64,000 nt of DNA, from positions 1 to 64,000 of the forward strand of contig CAYTGR010000002.1 of assembly GCA_964437445.1 (NCBI GenBank), written 5' to 3'. The notes below the pieces were generated by a model. The model was not told the origin of the DNA and searched no databases. It saw only the letters and a program-made list of their open reading frames with translations. Shown in pieces: positions 1 to 8,720 of this stretch; position 1 is the first letter of the stretch, and every line of letters begins with the position of its first letter. The DNA comes from CAYTGR01 sp964437445 (GTDB lineage: Bacteria; Chloroflexota; Anaerolineae; B4-G1; SLSP01). Made by a program: the position numbers and the translations under genes.

Positions 1-112
1 CAATGCGTTCTTCGTTGACGTCCAGGCAAGTAACGCGGTTGCCCAGGTCGGCAAAGCAAGCGCCGCTGACCAGTCCCACGTATCCCACACCGACGACAGC
101 AATGTTCTTCAT
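1..112 (-). CDS. ugd: UDP-glucose 6-dehydrogenase, N-terminal fragment (cut by window start)
   Basis: Reading leftwards from the ATG at 112, the first 37 codons begin MKNIAVVGVGYVGLVSGA and continue with CFADLGNRVTCLDVNEERI. This is the Rossmann GxGxxG dinucleotide-binding start typical of the UDP-glucose/GDP-mannose dehydrogenase family, which oxidises UDP-glucose to UDP-glucuronate for cell-surface polysaccharide synthesis. A GGGAG ribosome-binding site lies about 10 bases before the ATG. The rest of the gene is outside the window, so a related sugar-nucleotide dehydrogenase (for example UDP-ManNAc dehydrogenase) cannot be excluded, although the YVGLVSGACFADLG signature favours the UDP-glucose enzyme. 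Transcription leads out of the window. Confidence 0.85.
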   Translation of the reverse strand, partial: MKNIAVVGVGYVGLVSGACFADLGNRVTCLDVNEERI

Positions 113-246
113 GCGTTTGTTCTCCCATTGAAAATAAGGTTCACATTCACGAAGGTAGATGATACCACAATCGGGGCGCTTTTCCAGTGGGGAGCCGGCC
201 GCCTTCCCCCTGTTGTATCTCCTTAAAACGAAAATGACATAAAAGG

Positions 247-273
247 TTCGTAGTCGGCACTTTAGCGCCGTCC
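247..273 (-). repeat. Partial copy of the dispersed composite repeat
   Basis: The stretch TTCGTAGTCGGCACTTTAG followed by CGCCGTCC matches half of the core of the repeat seen complete at 8474-8595 and 14489-14613. It lies between the ugd start and the terminator of the next gene. Only one arm is recognisable. Confidence 0.55.
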
Positions 274-280
274 CATGTTA

Positions 281-315
281 AAAATGGGCGCGGGCAGGTA
301 AAGCCTGCCCGCGCC
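281..315 (-). terminator. Intrinsic terminator of the secreted repeat-protein gene
   Basis: Bases 287-298 and 304-315 form a perfect 12-bp GC-rich stem with a 5-base loop. On the minus strand it is followed by CATTTTTAAC (281-286 and left). It lies 35 bases past the stop codon at 350, the position expected for a rho-independent terminator of that gene. Confidence 0.8.
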
Positions 316-349
316 AGGATATTCTAACGGCCAGGTTATACGCCGGTCG

Positions 350-2425
350 CTATGGATTGCGCAGCACCAGCGGTATGAAAATCCGCTGCACCGTGCCGAC
401 GGCCCAATCCGACAGTTCGGTAAGGTTGGCGCAAGTGATGGCATTGGCTGTGACCGTCGTCCCGAACAGCCAGTTCCAGGCGCCATTCTTGTAGCGGTGC
501 ATCACGATCACCGGCGCGGTCAGCGTGTGCGGCAGGGTCAACGTCACCGTGTAGCCTGTCCCGGTTGGCGTGATGCGCCAGTAGCGGCCGGTGGCCGCGG
601 TAGGGCTGGCCTGGGGATGGCTGGTATCCAGGCGATCCACCTGCACGGCGCTCAATGTGCCGGCTGTCTCCACGGTCATGCTGACCCCCGTCAGGCCGAA
701 GAGCACTGGCCCCGGCCCGGCGATGGCCTGCGTTTTGCGGATGGTGCCATGGTTGACCAGCGCGCCGTTGAACGAGGCGTAATTGGCCGGGTTGACCTCT
801 ATCAGGGTCGTGCCGGTCAGCACGGCCAGGTTGTAGAAAGCTGTCACCGTGTTCAGGTTGAGCCGGGGCTGCGTGCCGCCGAACGTTACGGTGCTGTTAT
901 TGAACGCCTGGAACGTGCCGCCGGTGCGACTGAACTCGCCCGTCACGGTCAGGTTGACTGCGGTCGGATCCCCCAGGGTCAATGTGCCATTGGCATGTTC
1001 CAGGTTTGCCACGGTCACAGCGCCGCTGACGAGGGTTGTCCCCCGGCTGTACAGCCAACCCGGCCCGCTGAATACCGCTCCCGTGCTCAGGCGGTTATCG
1101 GCTCCCTCCAGATTCACTCCCGCCTCGGCGTTGTTCAGATAAACGCGCCCGTTGTGGTGCGAGTAGCGCAGCGTGACGCCGCCCGTGGTCAGAGACATCA
1201 CGCCCGTGTTGTTGACCTGGGTCTCCCCCAAATCGGCCCAGCCGGCCGTCGTCTTCAAGAGCGTTCCTTCATTGGCAAAGACCGGGCGGGTTGCGCCGCC
1301 ATACCACATCCAGTAGCGGTTGGATCGGATATCCACCACGCCGCCCGGCTTGTTGGTCAGCGTCATGGAAGCCAGGTCCAGGCGATTGCCGTCCGGCCCG
1401 CTGATGATGAGCGTCCCGTAGTTGTCAAAGGAGCGGAACCAACCGCCATTCCCGGCGCTCATCCCCGTGACCGTCATTACCGCGTCGGCCGCCAGCGTGG
1501 TCTTGCCTGCCCCCTCCATTTTTGCTCCCCATCCTGACCAGTCCAGGGTTTGCGTCACGGTCAGGTTGCCGCCGCCGGTCAACGTGCCCTCCAGCACCAG
1601 GTTGGCGAGGGTCACGTTCCCGTTCACCGTCGCGCCGCCCACGATGACCTGCCCCGGCCCGTGGAAGGTCGTCCCGGCGTTGAGCTGGCAATCGGTATGG
1701 TTCGGTTTGAGCGTCGCCGCGGCGTCATTCAGCCACACCGCGCCGCTCCACGCGCCAGACGCGATTTGCAACCCGCCGGTGGTGATGCTCAGCGTTCCAC
1801 TGTGGTTCAGCGTTATCCCTCCCAAATCGGCCCAGCCGGCTGTCGTCTTCAAGAGTGTCCCTTCATTGGCGAAGACCGCTCCGCCGTATTGCATCCAGTA
1901 GCGGTTGGATTGGATATCCACCACGCCGCCCGGCTTGTTGGTCAGCGTCATGGAAGCCAGGTCCAGGCGATTGCCGTCCGGCCCGCTGATGATGAGCGTC
2001 CCGTAGTTGTCAAAGGAGCGGAACCAACCGCCATTCCCGGCGCTCATCCCCGTGACTGTCATCACTGCGCCGGCCGCCAGGATGGTCTTGCCCGTTCCGG
2101 TCATCTTCGGATTAGAACCACTCCATTCGCCGGCCTGGGTGATGGTCAAATTGCTACTGCCGTCCAGCTGACCCAAGTCGCGCAGGTTCAACACGGCCAC
2201 GGTCGCGTCCACGTCAAGCGTCACGGTACCATTTTGTATCGTTGCTGTATCCCCTGCACCGGGCACTGCGCCGCACGACCAGTGAGTGGTATCGCTCCAG
2301 TTGCCTATGCTGTTATCCCAGGTGCAGGTCGCCGCGAGGGCGGGAGTGACCTGGATACCCTGGAGATAGAGGATCAGCACCAGCACACTTGCCAACCGGC
2401 TAAAAGTGACGAAATGCCTTTTCAT
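350..2425 (-). CDS. Secreted repeat protein, autotransporter-like beta-strand repeats, PLVLR C-terminus
   Basis: A 691-residue protein with no identified enzymatic role. The start at 2425 is chosen because AAGGAGG precedes it and a signal peptide (MKRHFVTFSRLASVLVLIL, cleavage near ALAA at about 32) follows directly; the open frame extends 31 codons further upstream. The mature protein opens with W-x-NSIGNWSDTTHW and GAGDTATI motifs like those of autotransporter-associated beta-strand proteins. Two copies of a unit of about 135 residues (about 95-228 and 288-431) share MSAGNGGWFRSFDNYGTLII. The last residues are RIFIPLVLRNP, like those of the neighbouring giant protein. Probably an extracellular or surface-attached beta-solenoid. 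It is followed by its own terminator. The family is inferred from repeat character only. Confidence 0.75.
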   Translation of the reverse strand: MKRHFVTFSRLASVLVLILYLQGIQVTPALAATCTWDNSIGNWSDTTHWSCGAVPGAGDTATIQNGTVTLDVDATVAVLNLRDLGQLDGSSNLTITQAGEWSGSNPKMTGTGKTILAAGAVMTVTGMSAGNGGWFRSFDNYGTLIISGPDGNRLDLASMTLTNKPGGVVDIQSNRYWMQYGGAVFANEGTLLKTTAGWADLGGITLNHSGTLSITTGGLQIASGAWSGAVWLNDAAATLKPNHTDCQLNAGTTFHGPGQVIVGGATVNGNVTLANLVLEGTLTGGGNLTVTQTLDWSGWGAKMEGAGKTTLAADAVMTVTGMSAGNGGWFRSFDNYGTLIISGPDGNRLDLASMTLTNKPGGVVDIRSNRYWMWYGGATRPVFANEGTLLKTTAGWADLGETQVNNTGVMSLTTGGVTLRYSHHNGRVYLNNAEAGVNLEGADNRLSTGAVFSGPGWLYSRGTTLVSGAVTVANLEHANGTLTLGDPTAVNLTVTGEFSRTGGTFQAFNNSTVTFGGTQPRLNLNTVTAFYNLAVLTGTTLIEVNPANYASFNGALVNHGTIRKTQAIAGPGPVLFGLTGVSMTVETAGTLSAVQVDRLDTSHPQASPTAATGRYWRITPTGTGYTVTLTLPHTLTAPVIVMHRYKNGAWNWLFGTTVTANAITCANLTELSDWAVGTVQRIFIPLVLRNP
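1327..2056 (-). repeat. 145-bp exact intragenic duplication (1327-1471 and 1912-2056)
   Basis: Bases 1327-1471 and 1912-2056 are identical by eye across 145 bp, while the sequence on either side is diverged. They encode the shared core of the two protein repeats. Such identity at synonymous positions suggests recent duplication or gene conversion. Confidence 0.8.
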
Positions 2426-2459
2426 CGTGTCCTCCTTGTGTAAGACAAACTGGTAAACC

Positions 2460-2545
2460 GTTGGTAGAGAGCGGTGAGCTGTTGGTAGAGGGCAGTCATG
2501 GCTGTCGGGTCCTCTCACGGCTCTCTATTGACCGCTCCCTGCTCA
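2460..2545 (+). repeat. Degenerate heptamer-type repeat between two secreted-protein genes
   Basis: GTTGGTAGAG occurs at 2460 and 2480, and GAGAGCGGTGAG is echoed in inverted form by CTCTCACGGCTCTC. It resembles the GAGCAGT-type heptamer arrays elsewhere in the window. No gene is seen in 2426-2600. Confidence 0.45.
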
Positions 2546-2600
2546 CATTCATCCCCGCACAGGTGGCCAACCTGATGGTAGTGCCGTTAAATCTTCTCCC

Positions 2601-5600
2601 TTACCACGCTCTCAGCACCAGCGGCAGGTAAATCCGGCGCGGCTGCACCGTGACCGGCTGTGTCCGACTGCCCTGGCTGGGACAGGGGTTGCTCACCGTC
2701 AGCGTGACCAGGTAGGTCTGTGCTGTCATCGTCACGGGGAAGGTGTGGCTGAGCGTGGCCCCGCTGCCGCCCGGCGTCCCATCGCCCCAGGCCCAGTTAT
2801 AGGTGAGTGGCGGGTCGCCGGCGGCGACGGTGCCGGTGAACCAGACTGGCTGGCCGACACGCGGCGCCGCCGGCGCAAAGGCGAAGTCCACACCGCCGAC
2901 CGGCGTGCAGGTGCCGTTCAGCGTGAACGTGGCCGTGACCTGTTTGTTGGCATCCATCGCCACGGTGCAGGTGGGCGACGTGCCGCTACACGCGCCGCTC
3001 CAGCCGGCGAAGGTGGAATCGGCCTGCGCCGTGGCGGTGACGACCACCGCCGTGCCGCTCAGATACTCGTGTGCGCCGACGGTCGGGGTGACGACACCGT
3101 GGCCGTTGCCCGCTGTGGCGATGGTCAGCGTGTGGCTGACCGGCAAAAGCGTGAAGGTGGCCGTGACCTGTTTGTTAGCATCCATCGTCACCGTGCAGGT
3201 GGACGACGTGCTGCTGCACGCCCCGCTCCAGCCGATGAAGGTGGAATCGGCCTGCGCCGTGGCGGTGACGACCACCGCCGTGCCGCTCAGATACTCGTGT
3301 GCGCCGACGGTCGGGGTGACGACACCGTGGCCGTTGCCCGCTGTGGCGATGGTCAGCGTGTGGCTGACCGGCAAAAGCGTGAAGGTGGCCGTGACCTGTT
3401 TGTTAGCATCCATCGTCACCGTGCAGGTGGACGACGTGCTGCTGCACGCCCCGCTCCAGCCGATGAAGGTGGAATCGGCCTGCGCCGTGGCGGTGACGAC
3501 CACAATTGTGCCGCTCGGATACGTATGCGCGCCCACCGTGGGCGTGAGGATGCCGTTGCCACTCCCCGCTTTGGCCACGGTGAGCGTGTACATGACGCCT
3601 TCGGTCACGGTGAAGGTCCAGGGGGCTGCCCAGCCGGAGACGCCGCCGGCGTTGCCGGCGCTCACCGTCCAGGTATGCACGCCCAACGCGGCCACGGTGG
3701 GAGAGACCGTCTCCGTGGTCGTAAAGAGCTCCCCATCCAGCAGCACATAGTATTCATCGGGCGTGCCCCCTCCTGCGCCGGCCTGCCAGCTCAGGTCAAA
3801 GGGTTGCGGCGGCAGGCTGGCCCCATCCACGGGCGAAAGCAGCACCGGCGTCGCGGGGGGCGGGGGCAACACCCAGAGCGACCAGAAATCGCTCCATTCC
3901 GATTCGCCCGCCGCGTTGAAAGCCTGCACGCTCCACAGGTACAGGCCCACCGGCAAGACAGTGGGCGAAAGGGACTGGGTGAGCGTGAAAGTGGTGATTG
4001 CCCAGCCGCTCTGCGTCACTTCCCACAGTTGCAGGCGATAGCCCGTCGGCGTCCCGCCGGTGGTGGTCGGCTGCCAGGTGAAGGTGAGCGCCGCCGTGTA
4101 AGAAAGAGAGGCCGTGACGCTCAGACCGTCGGTTGGCGTGATCAGGGTGGGAACGCCGGGAGCCGGCTCGCTGACGGTGAACTGCCAGGGCGCCGCCCAG
4201 GGCGAAGCGCCCGCCCCGTTGTACGCGCGCACCGTCCAGGTGTGAACGCCGTAGGCCAGCACCGTGACAGAGGTTGTTTCGCTGGTGGTGATGAACGGAC
4301 TGCCGTCTATGCTGATGTGATACCCCTGGGCCGGCTGACCACCGGTCGCCGCTGCCCATGTCAGCGTGACCGTTTGGGTTGTGACCACGCTGCTGTTGGC
4401 GGGCGAGATCAGCGTAGGGGTGAGTGGCGGGGCCGGGAACTGCGCTTCGGTCGTCACGGTGACGCTCTCCCCGGCGCCTTCCGCGGTGGTGACCTGGGCC
4501 ACGTTGGTCAACGGCCCGGTGTAGCCGGTCGCCACCGTGACCACCACCGTCGCCGACCAGACACCGCCGGGAACCGACAGGCTGGTCGTCCAGGTCAACA
4601 GGCCGGCCGGCGAGACGTTGGCCGGCAGGATATCGGTGAGGGTCGCCGTCAGCGTCACGTTGCCGGTGTTGGTGAGCTGAAGCGTGTAGGTAAGCCGCTC
4701 GCCGGGCGCGACGATCGGCTGCGCCGCTATTTTGCTGAGCGTGACCTGCGGGTTGTAGAGCGCCTCATCCGCACCCAGATCGCAGCCGCCGCCAGCAGGG
4801 CGCGTTTCCCCATCAATATCGGTGGTGACGTTTGTGCAAATCCCACGATTGATGGCCGGCGAGGTCAGGCTGAGATGGTAACCATCTCCCAGAAACGCGG
4901 GAGCGCCGGTGTAAGGGTTGCTGACCTGAATGACGCCTGCGCCGCCGGTGTTGCTGCCGTTGGCGTGCCACAAGACGCTGTTGAGGGTCGCCGTGTTGCC
5001 GGCGGTTGCCGTCACCCCCACGCTTTGGTTGACCACGATGGTGTTGGTCATGGTGACCTGGCTGTAAGAAGTGCCCGGCGCGGAGAGATAGAGACCGCTG
5101 CCATCGCCGCCGGTGTTGCGGGCCACGGTGAGATAAACCAGGCTGGGCGTGGCGCGCGAGATGTACAGCCCTGCGCCCAGGCCGCCGGCCGGCAGCCGGT
5201 TATCGGCAATGACGCTGTTCTGGAGCGCGCTGGCGTTGTTGTAGAGATAGATGCCGCCGCCATAGCCGCCGGCACCGGGGGTATTCTGTTGCACCAGGGA
5301 ACGGCTTAAGGTGATTTGGGTGGTGTCGCCCCAGAGCACCAGACCGCCGCCATAGCCGGTACCGGCGCGGCTGGCGGTATTGCTGAGAATGGTCAGCGCC
5401 TCTATGATGTTCTGCGTGCCGAACCAGGCATGGAGGCCGCCGCCATAACCGGGCACGTTCGCCGCCGTGCTGGCCGCGTTGCTGATGATCTGCGTGCCGC
5501 TCAGCCAGTGGTTACTGCCCCCCAGGATCATCCCGCCCCCATAACCGGCCATGGCGCTCACGCTGGTGGTCGCCCGGTTATTGAAGAGCAGGTTGCCGAG

Positions 5601-8447
5601 CATCTGCACGCCGTTCCCGCCGATGTACAAACCGCCGCCGTAGCCAGTGCCGCCCGCGTTGGCCAGGTTGTCGCGGATAACGTTGTCGCGCAGCGTGACG
5701 GCGCTGTTGGCGATATTCAGGCCGCCGCCGCGTCCCTCGCTGCCGTTGGCCGCCCGGTTGCCGATAATCAGGTTTTCCTGGATCAGCGCGCTGTCCGAAT
5801 AGAGCAAATAAAGCCCGCCGCCTTCACCGGAATAGGTGTAACTGCCATAGTTGCCCTGGAAGGTGTTGGAATAAACCGTCAGCGGACTGGATTCGGCCCA
5901 CAGCCCGCCGCCATAGCCGTTGGAGGTGCCGCTGCCGTAGTTGCGGTTGAACAGATTGTACGCCACCGTGCCGCTGGCATACGAGAAAGCCACCGCACCG
6001 CCGCACCCGTTGCCGGAAGACCAGGCCGCATCGTTGTCTTCAAAGGTGTTGCCCAGCAGATTCAGCGTGCTGCGGTAAGCGCCGACCGCCCCGCCATAGC
6101 CGTTGCCGGCCTGGCTGGCCCGGTTGTTATAGAAAACACAATCGCTGATCGTGGCGGTGGCCTCATGCGCATACACCGCGCCCCCCAGCCCTTCGCGGTA
6201 ATCCGTCAGCGTGCCGCCCCGCAGATAGGTTGCCTCTGCTTCGGTGAAGTAGTAGCCGCTGATGGTCACGCCGGTGGTAGCCGTGATCAGGATCAGCCGG
6301 CCATCCTGCCAGTTGGGGACTTGCAGCGTGGTGCTCAGCGTCGGCGAGCGCGCGGTAAAGGTGGCATTCCAGTCCCCTTGCAGGGTCACCGGCCGGCTGA
6401 GATAGACCTGCTGCACCAGCCCGCCGCGCGTCTCCACGCCGGCGCAGAGGCCGTAACTTTTGACCACGTCGGTGGGGCTGCTGCCGGCCTCCAGCGCCGC
6501 CTGCAAGGTCAGATACTCTTCCGGCGAATCGTTCAGCCGCACGTGACAGTTGTGCAAGATGCCATCAGCCAGCGCCCAGTTGACCGTTTCGTTGGCAACC
6601 ATCTCAGCAGCGGCAAAGATATCCACGCCTTCCGTTGGTGTCACAGAGGTCACGCGGGCCGTCATCGTCAGCCGGGCGGTAGCGCCAGGCGAGAGATTGC
6701 CCAGAAGGCAGCGCCCGGCCTGGCCGTAGCCCGGAATGGTGATCAGGCTGCATGTCCCCCGGTCAGCGCTGATACTGAGCGGGGTCAGTTCGGGCGCTGT
6801 TCCATCGGTGATGACCACGTTGGTGGCGGCGGAAACGCCGACACTGGTCACCACCAGCGTGTAAGTGAGCACCTGGTTGGGGTTGGCATAGCGCGAGTTG
6901 ACCGTGTGCAGCCCATCCAGGGCCACACCGGGCAGTTCATCGGCGCCCAGGTCCACCTCGGCATCCTGCGGGCGCACCTGGCCATCAATGTCCTCATAGA
7001 CGCCGAAATCCACCCCCCGATCCTTGGCCGCTGAGCCGGTGGTGAGATGGTAGCCATCGGCGGCCAAGCGTGGGTTGCCGGTGAACTGGTTGGCAATCAC
7101 TCCCGGCGAGCCGCGCGTGTTGGCGCCATTGGCATACCACAGGATGAAATCGGCTTCCAGGATGCCGGCGCTGGTCACGGAAATGCCGGTCGTCTGGCTG
7201 ACGATGATGACGTTGCGCAGCTGGTGCGCGTGCCAGGCGTCACCGCTCACCAGGTACAATCCAACGCCGTCGCCGCCGGTGTTGCTGGCGATGGTGGTGT
7301 GGTAGAGCTGAAAGCGCCCATCCTGCACGTAAAGCCCCGCACCCTGGCCGCCGCTGCCCTGCCGGTTGCCCACCACGGCGTTGTTGGTCAACACGGCATA
7401 GTCGTCATAAGGACTATTCCAGGCATACAAGCCGGCTCCCTGACCGTTGGTGAGCACCTGATTGCCCTGAATGACATTGCCGGTCAGGTTAGCCAGCGCG
7501 CCGTAAAGGTAGAGGCCGCCCCCCTGGTCACGCGCGCTGTTGTCGCGGATGGTGGAAGCCTCCACATACGGCTGCCCCCCATAGAGATAGAAGCCGCCGC
7601 CGTCGCTGTTGGCCGCCGTGTTGCCCTGCACCAGGGTGCGCAGCACACGCGGCCGGTAGCGCGTGTTGTCGTCGGAGACGTAAAAGCCACCGCCAGCCTG
7701 ACTGGCCGTATTGGAGAGCACGGCGCTATCGCGCACTGTTACTGTCGCATAGTTAACATAGAGACCACCGCCGTATTGGGCGCTGTTGTGGCGCACGGTA
7801 TGGCTCACCACCTCGGCCGGCGCATAGCGCAGGTACACCCCGCCGCCGTACATACCGGCCGTGTTGCTGTAGACCTGATTGTTGAACAGCCGGCCCGTGG
7901 CGTTATCCAGGCAAAGGCCGCCGCCGCTATAGGCGGTGTTGCTATAGATCAGATTGCCGCTCAGGGTCACCGTGGCGCTAATCCCATAGAGGCCGCCGCC
8001 GCGCAGCGTGCCGGCCACGCGCCCCCCGGTGAGGCGCAATCCCTCCACCGTCACACTGATCGGCCCAAAGATGTAGAGGACGCGCCCCTGGTTCTGCGCG
8101 TCCAGCACCGTGGGGTAAACTGCCGGGTCCCAGGCCGAAAAATCGGCGCTGTAACCGCCGCGCAGCGTCAGCGACTTGCTCAGATAAACCGTCTGCGTCA
8201 CACCGGCGCGGAAAGAGACGTCGGTATAGACACCGGTCGCCACGCGCACCAGGTCATTCACGGTAGCGGCGTCTACGGCGGCCTGCACCGAGGTGTAACA
8301 GGGCGCCGGGACGCCGCCGCAAGCGGGCGCTACATTCAAGGTGGTGCCCTCGCCCCATATCGGAGCCGGGGTCAGCAGCGCCAGGCTCAGGCCCAGCAAC
8401 GCCACGGCCAACGCTATCGCTCCTACCATTTGAATCGTTGCTTTCAT
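2601..8447 (-). CDS. Giant secreted multidomain beta-helix protein, PLVLR C-terminus
   Basis: A 1948-residue exported protein. The start at 8447 has AAGGAGGG upstream and begins a signal peptide (MKATIQMVGAIALAVALLGL, about 1-32). Visible order: a right-handed beta-helix of polymorphic-repeat type rich in GGGLY and NTA motifs (about 39-500); a DUF11-like domain (about 515-620); a second beta-helix (about 730-1230); a second DUF11-like domain (about 1240-1339); three fibronectin-III/Ig-like units with ALTFTWQP and SWQAGAGG patterns (about 1340-1616); three 76-residue InlB-B-type repeats with GWSGACS and TVTMDANKQVTATF (about 1616-1840); a PKD domain with WGDGTPGG (about 1850-1922); and the tail RRIYLPLVLRAW. 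This is adhesin or surface-fibre architecture. The true ligand is unknown. A long frame on the opposite strand is a GC-driven shadow. Confidence 0.85.
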   Translation of the reverse strand: MKATIQMVGAIALAVALLGLSLALLTPAPIWGEGTTLNVAPACGGVPAPCYTSVQAAVDAATVNDLVRVATGVYTDVSFRAGVTQTVYLSKSLTLRGGYSADFSAWDPAVYPTVLDAQNQGRVLYIFGPISVTVEGLRLTGGRVAGTLRGGGLYGISATVTLSGNLIYSNTAYSGGGLCLDNATGRLFNNQVYSNTAGMYGGGVYLRYAPAEVVSHTVRHNSAQYGGGLYVNYATVTVRDSAVLSNTASQAGGGFYVSDDNTRYRPRVLRTLVQGNTAANSDGGGFYLYGGQPYVEASTIRDNSARDQGGGLYLYGALANLTGNVIQGNQVLTNGQGAGLYAWNSPYDDYAVLTNNAVVGNRQGSGGQGAGLYVQDGRFQLYHTTIASNTGGDGVGLYLVSGDAWHAHQLRNVIIVSQTTGISVTSAGILEADFILWYANGANTRGSPGVIANQFTGNPRLAADGYHLTTGSAAKDRGVDFGVYEDIDGQVRPQDAEVDLGADELPGVALDGLHTVNSRYANPNQVLTYTLVVTSVGVSAATNVVITDGTAPELTPLSISADRGTCSLITIPGYGQAGRCLLGNLSPGATARLTMTARVTSVTPTEGVDIFAAAEMVANETVNWALADGILHNCHVRLNDSPEEYLTLQAALEAGSSPTDVVKSYGLCAGVETRGGLVQQVYLSRPVTLQGDWNATFTARSPTLSTTLQVPNWQDGRLILITATTGVTISGYYFTEAEATYLRGGTLTDYREGLGGAVYAHEATATISDCVFYNNRASQAGNGYGGAVGAYRSTLNLLGNTFEDNDAAWSSGNGCGGAVAFSYASGTVAYNLFNRNYGSGTSNGYGGGLWAESSPLTVYSNTFQGNYGSYTYSGEGGGLYLLYSDSALIQENLIIGNRAANGSEGRGGGLNIANSAVTLRDNVIRDNLANAGGTGYGGGLYIGGNGVQMLGNLLFNNRATTSVSAMAGYGGGMILGGSNHWLSGTQIISNAASTAANVPGYGGGLHAWFGTQNIIEALTILSNTASRAGTGYGGGLVLWGDTTQITLSRSLVQQNTPGAGGYGGGIYLYNNASALQNSVIADNRLPAGGLGAGLYISRATPSLVYLTVARNTGGDGSGLYLSAPGTSYSQVTMTNTIVVNQSVGVTATAGNTATLNSVLWHANGSNTGGAGVIQVSNPYTGAPAFLGDGYHLSLTSPAINRGICTNVTTDIDGETRPAGGGCDLGADEALYNPQVTLSKIAAQPIVAPGERLTYTLQLTNTGNVTLTATLTDILPANVSPAGLLTWTTSLSVPGGVWSATVVVTVATGYTGPLTNVAQVTTAEGAGESVTVTTEAQFPAPPLTPTLISPANSSVVTTQTVTLTWAAATGGQPAQGYHISIDGSPFITTSETTSVTVLAYGVHTWTVRAYNGAGASPWAAPWQFTVSEPAPGVPTLITPTDGLSVTASLSYTAALTFTWQPTTTGGTPTGYRLQLWEVTQSGWAITTFTLTQSLSPTVLPVGLYLWSVQAFNAAGESEWSDFWSLWVLPPPPATPVLLSPVDGASLPPQPFDLSWQAGAGGGTPDEYYVLLDGELFTTTETVSPTVAALGVHTWTVSAGNAGGVSGWAAPWTFTVTEGVMYTLTVAKAGSGNGILTPTVGAHTYPSGTIVVVTATAQADSTFIGWSGACSSTSSTCTVTMDANKQVTATFTLLPVSHTLTIATAGNGHGVVTPTVGAHEYLSGTAVVVTATAQADSTFIGWSGACSSTSSTCTVTMDANKQVTATFTLLPVSHTLTIATAGNGHGVVTPTVGAHEYLSGTAVVVTATAQADSTFAGWSGACSGTSPTCTVAMDANKQVTATFTLNGTCTPVGGVDFAFAPAAPRVGQPVWFTGTVAAGDPPLTYNWAWGDGTPGGSGATLSHTFPVTMTAQTYLVTLTVSNPCPSQGSRTQPVTVQPRRIYLPLVLRAW
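2923..3606 (-). repeat. Three tandem 228-bp coding repeats
   Basis: The unit starts at 2923, 3151 and 3379, a spacing of exactly 228 bp (76 codons). Most of each unit is identical to its neighbour by eye, including third positions. The units encode the InlB-B-like repeats. The number of units could vary by slippage or recombination. Confidence 0.85.
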
Positions 8448-8456
8448 ATTTATTCC

Positions 8457-8484
8457 CTCCTTTGAAAATACTCCTTTGAAAATA
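8457..8484 (-). repeat. 14-bp tandem duplication carrying the ribosome-binding site
   Basis: CTCCTTTGAAAATA occurs twice in a row at 8457-8470 and 8471-8484. On the minus strand each copy reads TATTTTCAAAGGAG, so the Shine-Dalgarno core of the giant protein gene is duplicated. The copy nearest the ATG at 8447 is correctly spaced. The outer copy is the tail of the composite repeat. Confidence 0.75.
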
Positions 8485-8595
8485 GCGCTTTGCTTGTAGT
8501 CAGGCGCTTTAGCGCCGTCCAACGCGCTGAAGCGCGTTACTACGAGCCAATTTTCATCCCACGGCTGGTGAACGCCAGTTCATGGGGAATTCCTC
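8474..8595 (-). repeat. Dispersed composite repeat, full-length copy, minus orientation
   Basis: Read on the minus strand it has three modules. The left module runs from GGAATTCC to GTGGGATGAAAAT. The core lies between TCGTAGT and ACTACAAG and holds two small palindromes, CGCGCTTCAGCGCG and GGCGCTAAAGCGCC. The tail is GCGCTATTTTCAAAGGAG. It matches 14489-14613 over essentially its whole length in the opposite orientation. The tail runs into the ribosome-binding site of the downstream gene. Confidence 0.85.
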
Positions 8596-8617
8596 TGAAA
8601 ATAGAAATCAGTTAAGG

Positions 8618-8676
8618 AGTGAGCAGAGAGCAGCCGATAGCAGTTCCTGTTTCCTGCTCACCGCTCACGGCTCATA
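8618..8676 (+). repeat. Heptamer repeats in inverted arrangement
   Basis: GTGAGCA, GAGAGCA and degenerate units are followed by GCTCACC, GCTCACG and GCTCATA, the reverse complement of the same 7-mer. The array can fold back on itself. No gene is seen between 8448 and 8719. Confidence 0.65.
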
Positions 8677-8678
8677 GT

Positions 8679-8720
8679 TTCATCCCACGGCCGGTGAATG
8701 CCCGCTCATGTTGAATTCCT
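8679..8720 (-). repeat. Isolated left module of the composite repeat
   Basis: TTCATCCCACGGCCGGTGAA and the following CATGTTGAATTCC match the left module of 8474-8595 and 14489-14613 without the core. It abuts the stop codon of the small gene at 8720. Confidence 0.65.

Noticed and set aside
497..2443. Plus-strand frames opposite the 691-residue secreted protein
   Set aside because: Same reason: shadow frames without start signals or recognisable protein character.
2745..8465. Long open frames on the plus strand opposite the giant secreted protein (854, 572 and 472 codons)
   Set aside because: They mirror a GC-rich, repeat-rich gene in the complementary frame, have Arg/Gly/Ala-rich low-information translations, no ribosome-binding sites and no family features. 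The minus-strand frame has a signal peptide and clear domains.
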